DNA from: Rhizobium sp. CIAT894
GTDB taxonomy: Bacteria; Pseudomonadota; Alphaproteobacteria; Rhizobiales; Rhizobiaceae
Direction: 5' to 3'
Assembly: GCF_000172795.2 (NCBI RefSeq)
Contig: NZ_CP020947.1
Span: 189,001 to 253,000 of the forward strand
Length of the DNA: 64,000 bases
Both the position numbers and the translations under genes were made by a program. Every line of letters begins with the position of its first letter. Position 1 is the stretch's first letter. Positions 52,731 through 62,110 of the stretch are shown here, piece by piece. The notes beneath the pieces were generated by a model. That model did not search any database, had not been told where the DNA came from, and saw only the letters and a program-made list of their open reading frames with translations.

Positions 52731-54008
52731 ATGAGCGCGATCGAATACGAAATCAAGAATCCCAGCGAGCTTCGCCACGCCGAAGAGGCGGTGCGCATGG
52801 CGGATCTGGAAAATATGCGGCCGCTGCCGCGCATCTCGGTGCATGCCTTCTGCGAGAGCGAGGCGCTGCAGCATATCATGGAACGCTGCGCCAACGACCG
52901 GCGCGTGGCCAAGGTCAGCATGCGCATCACCAGCGGCGGCATCGCCGCTGCCGCCAATATGTTTTCCGGCGCCCCGACGCCGAACCTCATCATCCTCGAG
53001 ACCAAGGCGAATGCGGCAAACCTCCTTGGCGAACTTGCGCCGCTCGCCGCGGTCTGCGATCCCAGCACCAAGGTCGTCATTATCGGTTACTACAACGATA
53101 TCGGGCTTTATCGCGAGCTCATCCGCAACGGCATCTCCGAATATATGGTCCAGCCTGTCGCCATGCCCGATATCCTGGCGTCGATGGCATCGATCTTCGT
53201 CGATCCGGAAGCCGAGCCGCTCGGGCGCAGTGTCGCCTTCATCGGCTCGAAGGGCGGCACCGGCGCTTCGACCATCGCCCATAATTGCGCCTTCGGCATT
53301 TCCAATCTCTTCTCCACCGAGACGATCCTGGCCGATCTCGACCTGCCTTATGGCACGGCGAATATCGACTTCGACCAGGATCCGGCCATGGGCATCGCCG
53401 AAGCGGTCTTCGCGCCCGATCGTCTCGATGAGGTCTTTCTCGACCGTCTGCTGACGAAATGCTCCGAGCATCTTTCCCTGCTTGCGGCCCCCTCGCTGCT
53501 CGATCGTGCCTACGATTTCGACGGCCAGGCTTTCCAGCCGGTGCTCGATGTCCTGCAGCGCAGCGCGCCCGTTACCGTGCTCGATGTTCCGCATGCATGG
53601 TCGGAATGGACGCGCTCGGTACTATCAAGCGTCGACGAAGTGGTCATCACAGCGGTTCCCGATCTCGCCAACCTGCGCAATGCCAAGAACATGCTGGACG
53701 CGCTGCGCAAGATGCGGCCGAACGACAAGCCGCCGCATCTCATCCTCAATCAGGTCGGCATGCCGAAACGCCCGGAGATTTCACCGTCGGATTTCTGCGA
53801 GCCGCTGGAGATCGATCCGATCGCCATCATTCCCTTCGACATCAATCTTTTCGGCAATGCCGCCAATAGTGGCCGGATGATTTCGGAAGTCGACCCGAAG
53901 TCGCCGACGGCGGAAACTTTTTCGCAGATATCGCACATCGTCACCGGCCGTGTCGCGATCAGGAAGGCGAAGAAGGGCGGCCTGCTGGGCCTCCTGAAGC
54001 GCAAGTAG
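52731..54008 (+). CDS. cpaE: Pilus assembly ATPase-like protein CpaE
   Basis: A 425-residue protein with an N-terminal receiver-like domain (about residues 35-155) and a C-terminal ParA/MinD-like domain with deviant Walker A KGGTGASTIAHN near residue 174. CpaE proteins place the pilus machinery at a cell pole in Caulobacter. It continues the cpa operon 14 bases after cpaD. A repeat element separates it from cpaF. Confidence 0.92.
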   Translation: MSAIEYEIKNPSELRHAEEAVRMADLENMRPLPRISVHAFCESEALQHIMERCANDRRVAKVSMRITSGGIAAAANMFSGAPTPNLIILETKANAANLLGELAPLAAVCDPSTKVVIIGYYNDIGLYRELIRNGISEYMVQPVAMPDILASMASIFVDPEAEPLGRSVAFIGSKGGTGASTIAHNCAFGISNLFSTETILADLDLPYGTANIDFDQDPAMGIAEAVFAPDRLDEVFLDRLLTKCSEHLSLLAAPSLLDRAYDFDGQAFQPVLDVLQRSAPVTVLDVPHAWSEWTRSVLSSVDEVVITAVPDLANLRNAKNMLDALRKMRPNDKPPHLILNQVGMPKRPEISPSDFCEPLEIDPIAIIPFDINLFGNAANSGRMISEVDPKSPTAETFSQISHIVTGRVAIRKAKKGGLLGLLKRK

Positions 54009-54015
54009 ACGATGA

Positions 54016-54082
54016 GCAATTCCAGCAAAACTGTGCAGCGGTTCTGCCAGGTAAAGCGCAAAGCGCTTTTGCCGAGAATTGC
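54016..54082. repeat. Rhizobial intergenic repeat, copy D
   Basis: GCAATTC (54016-54022) pairs with GAATTGC (54076-54082) around the core AAAACTGTGCAGCGGTTCT and an inner AAAGCGC/GCGCTTT stem. It lies inside the cpa operon between cpaE and cpaF, so transcription must cross it or restart after it. Confidence 0.7.
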
Positions 54083-54120
54083 CTGAAAATAAAAAGATAG
54101 AGCAGATTGGATTAAGCGGC

Positions 54121-55596
54121 ATGTTTGGAAAACGCGGAAACGAAGGTTCCGGAAAGGTCGGAGGCGCGATTGCTCCCCCGCCGCCGGCTCCGGCCGCAGC
54201 CCCTGCGGCCTCTTCCCCCTCTATTCTGGTCGAACCCTCGCGCGAGCCTGCACGACAGCAGGTGACGCCGCCGCCGATGCAGACGCCGCAGCGCAAGCGC
54301 CCTGTTCGCACCGATGAATATTACGACACCAAGGCGCAGGTCTTTTCCGCGCTGATCGATACGATCGATCTCTCGCAGCTTTCCAAGCTCGACGGCGAAA
54401 GCGCCCGCGAGGAAATCCGCGACATCGTCAACGACATCATCACCATCAAGAACTTTGCGATGTCGATCTCCGAGCAGGAAGAGCTGCTCGAGGATATCTG
54501 CAACGACGTTCTCGGCTACGGTCCGCTGGAGCCATTGCTGGCGCGCGACGATATTGCCGACATCATGGTCAACGGCGCCGGCCAGACTTTCATCGAAGTC
54601 GGCGGCAAAACGATCGAATCGGAGATCCGCTTCCGCGACAATGCGCAGCTTCTCTCGATCTGCCAGCGCATCGTCAGCCAGGTCGGCCGCCGCGTCGACG
54701 AATCGAGCCCGATCTGCGACGCCCGCCTGCCTGATGGCTCGCGTGTCAACGTCATCGCACCGCCGCTGTCGATCGACGGGCCGGCGCTCACCATCCGCAA
54801 GTTCAAGAAGGACAAGCTGACGCTCGATCAGCTCGTCCGCTTCGGCGCGATCACGCCGGAAGGCGCGACCGTGCTGCAGATCATCGGGCGGGTGCGCTGC
54901 AACGTCGTCATTTCAGGCGGCACCGGCTCGGGCAAGACGACGCTTTTGAACTGCCTCACCAACTATATCGACAGGGATGAACGCGTCATCACCTGCGAGG
55001 ATACCGCCGAACTGCAGCTGCAGCAGCCGCATGTCGTGCGTCTGGAAACACGCCCGCCGAATATCGAAGGCGAGGGCGAGATCACCATGCGCGATCTCGT
55101 CAAGAACTGCCTGCGTATGCGTCCCGAGCGCATCATCGTCGGCGAAGTGCGCGGACCTGAAGTTTTCGACTTGCTGCAGGCGATGAACACCGGTCACGAC
55201 GGCTCGATGGGCACCATTCACGCCAACACGCCGCGTGAATGCCTGAGCCGTATCGAATCGATGATCGCTATGGGCGGTTTCACCCTGCCGGCAAAGACGG
55301 TCCGTGAGATTATTTCGAGTTCGGTTGATGTGATCGTTCAGGCCGCACGTCTTCGCGACGGTTCGCGCCGTATCACCCAGATCACCGAGGTGATCGGCAT
55401 GGAAGGCGACGTCATCATCACCCAGGACCTGATGCGCTACGAGATCGAGGGCGAGGACGCGGGCGGCCGCCTGATCGGACGGCACATGTCGACCGGCATC
55501 GGCAAGCCGCATTTCTGGGATCGCGCCCGCTACTTCAACGAGGAAAAGCGTCTTGCCGCCGCCCTCGACGCGATGGAAGCGAAAACGAAGGAATAG
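54121..55596 (+). CDS. cpaF: Pilus secretion ATPase CpaF
   Basis: A 491-residue hexameric secretion ATPase of the TadA/VirB11 class that powers pilus assembly. A proline/alanine-rich N-terminus (to about residue 70) precedes the N-terminal domain and the ATPase core: Walker [11 protein letters not shown] near residue 267, [16 protein letters not shown], and the [13 protein letters not shown] histidine box. I chose the ATG at 54121 (MFGKRGNEG); a frame starting at 54079 would begin inside the repeat. Confidence 0.94.
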   Translation: MFGKRGNEGSGKVGGAIAPPPPAPAAAPAASSPSILVEPSREPARQQVTPPPMQTPQRKRPVRTDEYYDTKAQVFSALIDTIDLSQLSKLDGESAREEIRDIVNDIITIKNFAMSISEQEELLEDICNDVLGYGPLEPLLARDDIADIMVNGAGQTFIEVGGKTIESEIRFRDNAQLLSICQRIVSQVGRRVDESSPICDARLPDGSRVNVIAPPLSIDGPALTIRKFKKDKLTLDQLVRFGAITPEGATVLQIIGRVRCNVVISGGTGSGKTTLLNCLTNYIDRDERVITCEDTAELQLQQPHVVRLETRPPNIEGEGEITMRDLVKNCLRMRPERIIVGEVRGPEVFDLLQAMNTGHDGSMGTIHANTPRECLSRIESMIAMGGFTLPAKTVREIISSSVDVIVQAARLRDGSRRITQITEVIGMEGDVIITQDLMRYEIEGEDAGGRLIGRHMSTGIGKPHFWDRARYFNEEKRLAAALDAMEAKTKE

Positions 55597-55601
55597 GCGA
55601 A

Positions 55602-56609
55602 ATGTTCGGGTTCGATCCGATAGTGCTGGCCATCACCGTCCTCGCCGCCGTCTCCGCGGCGGCGGTCGCCTACGCCCTGTTGTTTTCCCGGATCGAGGCC
55701 GACAAGAAATCGGCAAGCCGCATCAACCGCGTCAAATCGGCCGAAGTCGACCGGGTCAAGGTCAAGGCTGCGCGCGATCGGGTGCAGGAGCTGTCGAAGC
55801 GCCGTAAATCGGTGCAGGACAATCTCAAGGATCTGGAAAAGCGCCAGCACGAAAAGACCAAGAAGACCCTGTCGCTGAAGTCCAGGCTGGTGCAGGCTGG
55901 TCTGGCGATCACGGTGGCGAAATTCTATCTCATCAGTGCCATCTTCGCCTGCGTGCTGCTGCTCGTGGCCTTTGTCGTCGGGGCATCCCCGATGGTGATG
56001 ATCGGCATCGCCGTCGTCGCCGGTCTCGGCCTGCCGCGCTGGATCGTCGGCTTCCTGATCAAGCGCCGCCAGAACAAGTTCCTCAACGAACTCCCCAATG
56101 CGCTCGACGTCATCACCCGCTCGATCAAATCCGGTCTGCCGCTCAACGATGCGATCCGTCTGATCGCCACCGAGGGCACCGAGCCGGTCAAGAGCGAGTT
56201 CCGCCGCGTGATCGAGGCGCAGCAGGTGGGGCTCAGCATTCCCGACGCCTGCGGGCGCATGACGCTCCATATGCCGCTTCAGGAAGTCAACTTCTTCGCC
56301 ATCGTCATCGCCATCCAGTCGCAGGCCGGCGGCAATCTCTCCGAAGCGATCGGCAACCTCTCCAAGGTGCTGCGCGAGCGCAGGAAGATGAAGGCCAAGG
56401 TCCAGGCACTTTCCATGGAAGCCAAGGCGTCGGCCGTCATCATCGGTGCTCTGCCCTTCATCGTCGCGACCCTCGTCTATCTCACCTCGCCGAACTACAT
56501 GATGATCCTTTTTACCGATCCGCGCGGCCACCTCATCATGGGCATTTCGGGGATCTGGATGTCGATCGGCATCTTCGTCATGCGCAACATGGTCAATTTT
56601 GACATCTAG
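55602..56609 (+). CDS. tadB: Pilus assembly membrane protein TadB
   Basis: A 335-residue GspF-domain inner-membrane protein with an N-terminal helix, a charged coiled region (about 40-95), and three or four further helices. The GspF core holds ELPNALDVITRSIKSGLPL near residue 165. With TadC it forms the membrane platform for CpaF. It begins five bases after cpaF. Confidence 0.92.
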   Translation: MFGFDPIVLAITVLAAVSAAAVAYALLFSRIEADKKSASRINRVKSAEVDRVKVKAARDRVQELSKRRKSVQDNLKDLEKRQHEKTKKTLSLKSRLVQAGLAITVAKFYLISAIFACVLLLVAFVVGASPMVMIGIAVVAGLGLPRWIVGFLIKRRQNKFLNELPNALDVITRSIKSGLPLNDAIRLIATEGTEPVKSEFRRVIEAQQVGLSIPDACGRMTLHMPLQEVNFFAIVIAIQSQAGGNLSEAIGNLSKVLRERRKMKAKVQALSMEAKASAVIIGALPFIVATLVYLTSPNYMMILFTDPRGHLIMGISGIWMSIGIFVMRNMVNFDI

Positions 56610-56624
56610 CCGGAAGGACGCACC

Positions 56625-57611
56625 ATGTCGCAGGACCTTGCCGCAACTCTCACCAATCCGAGCATGCTGATCGCGCTCCTCGTCGCGATCGCCGTCTTCG
56701 CCACCTTTTACACGATTGCCGTCCCCTTCTTCGAGCGTGGCGATCTCAGCAAGCGGATGAAGGCCGTTTCGACCGAGCGCGAGCAGATCCGCGCGCGCGA
56801 ACGCGCCCGCATGAATACCGAACCCGGCGCCGGCAAGGCCTCGCTCCGGAGCCAGAACAACCGTTCGGTCCGCCAGATCGTCGAGCGCTTCAACCTGCGC
56901 AAGGCGCTGGTCGACGACAATACGGTCAACAAGCTGCGCGCCGCCGGTTTGCGCTCGGAAAATGCGCTGAATACCTTCCTCGTCGCGCGTTTCCTGCTGC
57001 CTTTCCTGTTCCTGGCGCTTGCCGCCTTCTGGGTCTTCGGCCTCGGCAATCTCGCCGAAAGGGGCATGCCGATCCGCCTCTTCGCCATCATCGGCGTCGG
57101 TTATCTCGGTTTCTACGCGCCGAACATCTATATCTCGAACCGCATGGGCAAACGCCAGTACTCGATCAAGCGCGCCTGGCCGGATGCGCTGGACCTGATG
57201 CTGATCTGCGTCGAATCCGGCATCTCGATCGAGGCTGCGATGCGCCGTGTGTCGGAAGAACTCGGCGAGCAGTCGCCGGCGCTCGCCGAAGAAATGGTGC
57301 TGACCACGGCCGAACTCTCCTTCCTGCCGGATCGCCGCGTGGCGCTCGAAAATCTTGCGACGCGCACCCAGATCGAGCTGGTCCGCTCGGTGACCCAGGC
57401 GCTGATCCAGGCCGATCGCTACGGCACACCGGTCGCCCAGGCGCTGCGCGTTCTCGCCCAGGAAGGACGCGACGAACGCATGAACGAAGCGGAAAAGAAG
57501 GCGGCCGCCCTGCCGCCGAAACTGACAGTGCCGATGATCCTGTTCTTCCTGCCGGTGCTGATCGCCGTCATTCTCGGTCCGGCCGGCATCCAGGTGTCGG
57601 ACAAGTTCTGA
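56625..57611 (+). CDS. tadC: Pilus assembly membrane protein TadC
   Basis: A 328-residue GspF-domain protein and partner of TadB. WPDALDLMLICVESGISIE near residue 185 and LPPKLTVPMILFFLPV at the end are family blocks; about four helices are visible. GGAAGGA precedes the ATG, 15 bases after tadB. It is the last gene of the uninterrupted cpa/tad run. Confidence 0.92.
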   Translation: MSQDLAATLTNPSMLIALLVAIAVFATFYTIAVPFFERGDLSKRMKAVSTEREQIRARERARMNTEPGAGKASLRSQNNRSVRQIVERFNLRKALVDDNTVNKLRAAGLRSENALNTFLVARFLLPFLFLALAAFWVFGLGNLAERGMPIRLFAIIGVGYLGFYAPNIYISNRMGKRQYSIKRAWPDALDLMLICVESGISIEAAMRRVSEELGEQSPALAEEMVLTTAELSFLPDRRVALENLATRTQIELVRSVTQALIQADRYGTPVAQALRVLAQEGRDERMNEAEKKAAALPPKLTVPMILFFLPVLIAVILGPAGIQVSDKF

Positions 57612-57685
57612 TGCCTGACGCCGTTAAATCGATTCCGGTCTAAGCAATTATGCCGTAACCTTCGATCTCAAACGGGGGTTCCGCG

Positions 57686-58318
57686 ATGTCTTCTACAGGC
57701 GTTTTCATCAGCATCATGGCGGCCCTGGCCGTCGGGGCCATGAGCCCCGGCCCGAGCTTCGTCGTCGTCTCGAGGATTGCCATTTCGCGGTCGCGGCTGG
57801 ACGGTCTTGCGGCCGCGCTTGGCATGGGCGCCGGCGGTGTGGTTTTTGCCGTGCTGGCGCTCGCCGGTCTGACGGCGCTGCTGTCACAGTTCGAATGGCT
57901 CTATGTGCTGCTGAAAGTCGCAGGCGGCGCCTATCTCATCTATATCGCCGTCAACATCTGGAAAGGTGCTGCGCAGCCGCTCGAGGTTTCCGACGCCGTC
58001 CATAGCCGCCGTGCGCCGAGGCTGAGCTTCACGACCGCGCTGCTGACCCAACTGAGCAACCCGAAGACCATCATCGTCTATGCCAGCCTCTTTGCCGCGC
58101 TTCTGCCCAGGACGGTACCGCTTGATCTGATGATTGCGCTGCCGCTCGGCGTCTTTGCGGTGGAAGCTGGGTGGTATTCGATCGTGGCATTCGCCTTTTC
58201 GGCCCGCCATCCGCGGCGGCTCTATCTCGCGGCGAAAAGTTGGATAGACCGGGCCGCCGGTGCCGTCATGGGCGGTCTCGGACTTCGTCTTATACTGTCC
58301 GGCCTGAGCGCCCGCTAA
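57686..58318 (+). CDS. LysE/RhtB-family amino acid exporter
   Basis: A 210-residue inner-membrane exporter. The opening AVGAMSPGPSFVVVSRIAISRS (in part, residues 13-34) is the LysE/RhtB signature, and LLTQLSNPKTIIVYASLFAA is the second. About six helices are expected. It lies between tadC and the convergent tadD and has no clear pilus role. Likely cargo is an amino acid such as homoserine, threonine or lysine; the sequence does not decide. Confidence 0.87.
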   Translation: MSSTGVFISIMAALAVGAMSPGPSFVVVSRIAISRSRLDGLAAALGMGAGGVVFAVLALAGLTALLSQFEWLYVLLKVAGGAYLIYIAVNIWKGAAQPLEVSDAVHSRRAPRLSFTTALLTQLSNPKTIIVYASLFAALLPRTVPLDLMIALPLGVFAVEAGWYSIVAFAFSARHPRRLYLAAKSWIDRAAGAVMGGLGLRLILSGLSAR

Positions 58319-58326
58319 GGCGATTG

Positions 58327-59166
58327 TCAGTTGGTATTGCTGCCGTCCGCGGCACCCGGCGTCTTGTCCTTGGCGGCGAGCTTCTGCCACGAATTCTGCT
58401 GCGAGAGCATGCCGCGGAGATAGGCGACATTGGCATCGGCCTGTTGCGGCGAAAGTTCGCGCCGGGCGATCTGCTCGGCCTCCGGGAAACGTCCCTGCAG
58501 GCCGACGACGAGCGCAAGGTTCTGCCTGACGCGGCTGTCGGCGGTGGGTTGGCTGGCGGCTGAGCGCAGATAGGTTTCGGCGGTGCGCAGATCGCCGGTC
58601 AGAACGTAGGACATGCCGAGGTTCGAAAGGATCGACGGCTCGTTCGGCTGGATGTCGAGCGCATCGCGATAACGTTGCCGGGCATCGCTCGCCCGGCCCA
58701 TCTGGTCGAGGATCGCGCCCTCGGCCGAGATCAGCCTCCAGTCCGGACGGTCCGGCGTCTGGGCGCGGCCGATCGTGTCGAGCGCCTGCTGGAATTGGCC
58801 GGCTGCCGCCTGCGCCTTGCCGTAGGCGGCCAGCACATTGCGGTCGGCGGGATTGCTGATCGCCACCTGCTGCATGACGGCGAGCGCCTGCGCATCACGG
58901 CCGTTCATGCGCAGCAGATTGGCATAGTTGACGCCGGTGACCGGATCGCGCGGGTTCTTTTCGTAAGCCTGACCGAGGCGGTCGGTCGCCGAGCGCAGCT
59001 CGGTCGCGTCCATCTCTTCGACCGGCTTGGTGAGCTTCGGCACCGAGCCTGTCGTCATCCGGTCCTTGGTCGTCGTCGAGCAGCCGGCAAGCGCAAGGAC
59101 GATCAGCGATGCCGCAGCGCCCTGCAGGATACGATTGGTGAGTGTGGTTGTGAGCGAGGCAGGCAT
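58327..59166 (-). CDS. tadD: Pilus assembly TPR lipoprotein TadD
   Basis: A 279-residue protein with a lipoprotein signal (LALAGC, C29) followed by tetratricopeptide-like repeats from about residue 65 to 235 (for example DPVTGVNYANLLRMNGRDAQ, PNEPSILSNLGMSYVLTGDL). TadD is a pilotin-like helper for Flp pilus biogenesis. I chose the ATG at 59166. It is on the opposite strand to tadC, beyond the inserted LysE gene. Confidence 0.88.
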   Translation of the reverse strand: MPASLTTTLTNRILQGAAASLIVLALAGCSTTTKDRMTTGSVPKLTKPVEEMDATELRSATDRLGQAYEKNPRDPVTGVNYANLLRMNGRDAQALAVMQQVAISNPADRNVLAAYGKAQAAAGQFQQALDTIGRAQTPDRPDWRLISAEGAILDQMGRASDARQRYRDALDIQPNEPSILSNLGMSYVLTGDLRTAETYLRSAASQPTADSRVRQNLALVVGLQGRFPEAEQIARRELSPQQADANVAYLRGMLSQQNSWQKLAAKDKTPGAADGSNTN

Positions 59167-59249
59167 GATGCGTTCCTGGATTCCGAAATCGGCGCCTGAC
59201 CTCGAACGCGGAACAGGAAAGGTTTGACGCAATCTTCGCTCCAGCAATA

Positions 59250-59269
59250 GTCTGTTAACCCTAACAGAC
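59250..59269. promoter_or_regulatory. Inverted repeat between tadD and the aminopeptidase gene
   Basis: GTCTGTTA (59250-59257) and TAACAGAC (59262-59269) form a perfect 8-base inverted repeat with spacer ACCC, 84 bases upstream of tadD and 39 bases upstream of the divergent aminopeptidase gene. It is a candidate operator for one or both. Confidence 0.5.
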
Positions 59270-59308
59270 CGTTAAGGAACGATTCCTGACGACCGCCGAA
59301 GGACGATC

Positions 59309-60700
59309 ATGGCCCCCTATCAATTTATCGAGAGACCGACCCCTTTCAACACGAAGGGCGGTTCGACGCTGCCGATCTTTGCCGTCACCCCTGCCCATAT
59401 CGAGACCGGCACGATCGATCCGATCGCGCTCGACTGGGCGCGCAAGGCGGACTACAGGGCCGAAAGCGGATCGCTGCTGCTGATCCCGACGGCCGACGGC
59501 CATCTCGGCGGCGCGCTTTTTGGCCTCGGCACCAATCCGTCCGAGCAGCCTTACATCACCGGCAGGCTCGCCCGTGCGCTGCCCGCCGGCGACTGGCACA
59601 TCGAGACGGCACCGCTGACGGCAAATCGCCTGGCCCTTGGCTTCGGGCTCGGCAGCTATCGTTTCGACCGCTACAAATCCGAAAAATCGCCGGCGGCGAC
59701 GCTGATGATTCCCCGTGATGCCGACAGCGCCGACATCAAGCGCCAGCTCGCCGGCGTCTTTCTCGCCCGCGACCTGATCAACACGCCGACGAACGACATG
59801 GGGCCGGACCAGCTCGAGGCCGTTTTCCGTGGCCTGGCCGCCCATTACAAGGCGGAGATGTCGGTTATATCTGGCGACGACCTGCTCAAGCAGAACTTCC
59901 CGCTGGTTCATACCGTCGGCCGCGCCAGCGCCGATGCGCCGCGCCTTCTCGAGCTGCGCTGGGGCAAGAAGGGTCATCGCAAGGTGACGCTCGTCGGCAA
60001 GGGGGTCTGCTTCGATACTGGCGGCCTCGACATCAAGCCCGCCGCCTCGATGCTGCTGATGAAGAAGGACATGGGTGGTGCTGCCAATGTTATGGGGCTT
60101 GCCCTGATGATCATGGACGCCAAGCTGAAGGTCGACCTGCGCGTCATCGTGCCGGTCGTCGAAAACGCCATCTCGTCCAACGCCTTCCGCCCCGGCGACA
60201 TCTACCGCAGCCGCAAAGGCCTGACCGTCCAGATCGACAATACCGACGCCGAAGGCCGTCTGATCCTTGCCGATGCGCTTGCCTATGCCGACGAGGAAGA
60301 GCCTGAACTCCTCATCGACATGGCGACGCTGACCGGTGCTGCCCGCGTTGCTCTGGGTCCGGATCTGCCGCCCTTCTTCACCGATGACGCCAATCTGGCG
60401 CATGACCTGACCGAAGCGAGCCTGGAGACCGACGACCCGATCTGGCGCCTGCCGCTCTATTCCGGCTACGAAAAGGATATCCGCACCAAGTTCGCCGACC
60501 TCACCAACGCGCCGGCCGGCGGCATGGCGGGAGCGATCACCGCCGCCCTCTTCCTCAAGCGTTTCGTCAGCAAGGCGAAGAGCTGGGCGCATTTCGACAT
60601 TTACGGCTGGGCTCAATCCGAACGGCCGCATTCGCCGGGCGGCGGCGAAGCACAGGCGATCCGCGCGCTCTTTCACCACATCCGCGAGAGCGTGCGCTGA
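59309..60700 (+). CDS. Leucyl aminopeptidase family (M17) protein
   Basis: A 463-residue M17 metallo-aminopeptidase. The C-terminal catalytic domain has VGKGVCFDTGGLDIKP (near residue 230) and NTDAEGRLILADAL (near 310), giving the two-zinc ligands and the catalytic lysine and arginine. The N-terminal domain is divergent, as usual for PepB/LAP relatives in rhizobia. It removes N-terminal residues from peptides in the cytoplasm. Confidence 0.92.
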   Translation: MAPYQFIERPTPFNTKGGSTLPIFAVTPAHIETGTIDPIALDWARKADYRAESGSLLLIPTADGHLGGALFGLGTNPSEQPYITGRLARALPAGDWHIETAPLTANRLALGFGLGSYRFDRYKSEKSPAATLMIPRDADSADIKRQLAGVFLARDLINTPTNDMGPDQLEAVFRGLAAHYKAEMSVISGDDLLKQNFPLVHTVGRASADAPRLLELRWGKKGHRKVTLVGKGVCFDTGGLDIKPAASMLLMKKDMGGAANVMGLALMIMDAKLKVDLRVIVPVVENAISSNAFRPGDIYRSRKGLTVQIDNTDAEGRLILADALAYADEEEPELLIDMATLTGAARVALGPDLPPFFTDDANLAHDLTEASLETDDPIWRLPLYSGYEKDIRTKFADLTNAPAGGMAGAITAALFLKRFVSKAKSWAHFDIYGWAQSERPHSPGGGEAQAIRALFHHIRESVR

Positions 60701-60846
60701 GCCAGACGCAAAACCAGCGCCGAGGCGCATGGCATGATGGGATTCGTGCCATGCTCGCCGGTGCCGATCGTTAAAATTTTATTCACCTTGCCGGGCGGCA
60801 ATTTCCAGCGCCCCTTGCATGTGCATGGCAACTGCCGGAAAATGAA

Positions 60847-60856
60847 ACGCTAGCGT
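60847..60856. promoter_or_regulatory. Palindrome upstream of the MarR-like gene
   Basis: ACGCTAGCGT is a perfect 10-base palindrome 20 bases upstream of the GTG start. Such sites are typical of MarR autoregulation, but a 10-base palindrome can arise by chance. Confidence 0.35.
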
Positions 60857-60876
60857 AACGATTTTCCGGAGGGGCC

Positions 60877-61227
60877 GTGCCGATCGAACTGACCGCCTCG
60901 CAGGCGCTGGGGCTCTGGCATGGCGTGGCGCTCGATCAGGTCCGCCACGATGACCGCGATTTGACGTTGCGCCAGATGGCGATCCTGCTGCATATCTACC
61001 TGGTGCCGCCGCCGCATACGGTGCGCGGGCTTGCTGCGACCCTTGACGTCACCAAGCCGGTTATTACACGGGCGTTGGATACGATGGGCGAGATGGGCCT
61101 GGTCGACCGCGTGCGCGACGATGCCGACCGGCGCAACGTCATTATCAAGCGCACGGTCGGCGGTGCGCTCTATCTGGAAAAGCTCGGCGATCTCGTTCGT
61201 GATCAGGGACGCCGCCTACCGATCTAA
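60877..61227 (+). CDS. MarR-like winged-helix regulator
   Basis: A 116-residue single-domain winged-helix protein. The helix-turn-helix lies at about residues 45-70 (TVRGLAATLDVTKPVITRAL) and the wing near DRVRDDADRRNVIIK. The GTG at 60877 has GGAGG directly upstream. It starts 25 bases before an NlpC/P60 hydrolase gene, and the two probably form an operon. Ligand and targets are unknown. Confidence 0.8.
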   Translation: MPIELTASQALGLWHGVALDQVRHDDRDLTLRQMAILLHIYLVPPPHTVRGLAATLDVTKPVITRALDTMGEMGLVDRVRDDADRRNVIIKRTVGGALYLEKLGDLVRDQGRRLPI

Positions 61228-61252
61228 CGGGCGATGTGAAAGGAAATGCGAA

Positions 61253-62110
61253 ATGACGATGCTCGACCGCCGTCTGCACGCCTATAGGCCGGATCTCGCG
61301 GAAGCGGGGCTCGAAGGCAAGGTGGAGGCGTCGCGCTTCGTGCAAGGCGCCCCGGCCCGCATTGCCGTTCCGGTCGCGGCCTTGCGCCCTGAACCGGATC
61401 TTGCGCGCGGCATCGATACCGAACTGCTTCTCGGCGAAGACGTGACGGTTTTCGATCGCGCCAACGGCTGGTGCTGGGTGAAGGCCGCCTCGGACGACTA
61501 TGTCGGCTATCTCCCCACAGAAGCGCTTTCGCAAGGCCTGCCGGCGCCGACCCATATCGTCACCGTGCCACGCAGCTTCCTCTATCCGGAGCCGGAACTG
61601 CGTAAACCGCACCAGGACGTGCTGTCGATGGGAAGCCGCATTCACGTCGCCGGCGAGGCGGAAGTGCGCGGCAATCACTACGTCGTGCTGACGAACGGCA
61701 CGGCGATCTTCGCCAGCCACGTGCAGCCGATCGGCGCTCTCGAGGGTGCCGATTATGTTGCGATCGCCGCCCGTTTTCTGGAGACGCCCTATCTCTGGGG
61801 CGGCCGCTCCGGCCTTGGCATCGATTGCTCCGGCCTCGTCCAGCTGGCGATGCTGATGACCGGCAGGCCGGCGCCGCGTGACACCGACATGCAGGCGGCC
61901 GGACTGGGCGAGCCGATCGACCGCGCCGAAATCCGCCGCGGCGATCTGGTGTTCTGGAAAGGCCATGTCGCCATTTTCGAAGATCCCCAAACCATTCTCC
62001 ACGCCAACGGCTACAGCATGACGGTGGCGCGCGAGAATTTCGAGGCCGCCGTCAAGCGCATCGGCCGGCTCTATGAGCAGCCGACCGGCTATCGCCGTCC
62101 ATTCAAGTGA
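61253..62110 (+). CDS. NlpC/P60-family cell-wall hydrolase with SH3-like domains
   Basis: A 285-residue protein. The N-terminal part (about 30-160) holds bacterial SH3-like repeats (TVFDRANGWCWVKAASDDYVGYL in part). The C-terminal NlpC/P60 domain has the catalytic cysteine in LGIDCSGLVQ (near residue 198) and histidine in KGHVAIF. No signal peptide is visible, which is odd for a murein peptidase. The ATG at 61253 follows AGGAAATGCGA. It overlaps the amidase gene end by eight bases. Confidence 0.87.
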   Translation: MTMLDRRLHAYRPDLAEAGLEGKVEASRFVQGAPARIAVPVAALRPEPDLARGIDTELLLGEDVTVFDRANGWCWVKAASDDYVGYLPTEALSQGLPAPTHIVTVPRSFLYPEPELRKPHQDVLSMGSRIHVAGEAEVRGNHYVVLTNGTAIFASHVQPIGALEGADYVAIAARFLETPYLWGGRSGLGIDCSGLVQLAMLMTGRPAPRDTDMQAAGLGEPIDRAEIRRGDLVFWKGHVAIFEDPQTILHANGYSMTVARENFEAAVKRIGRLYEQPTGYRRPFK

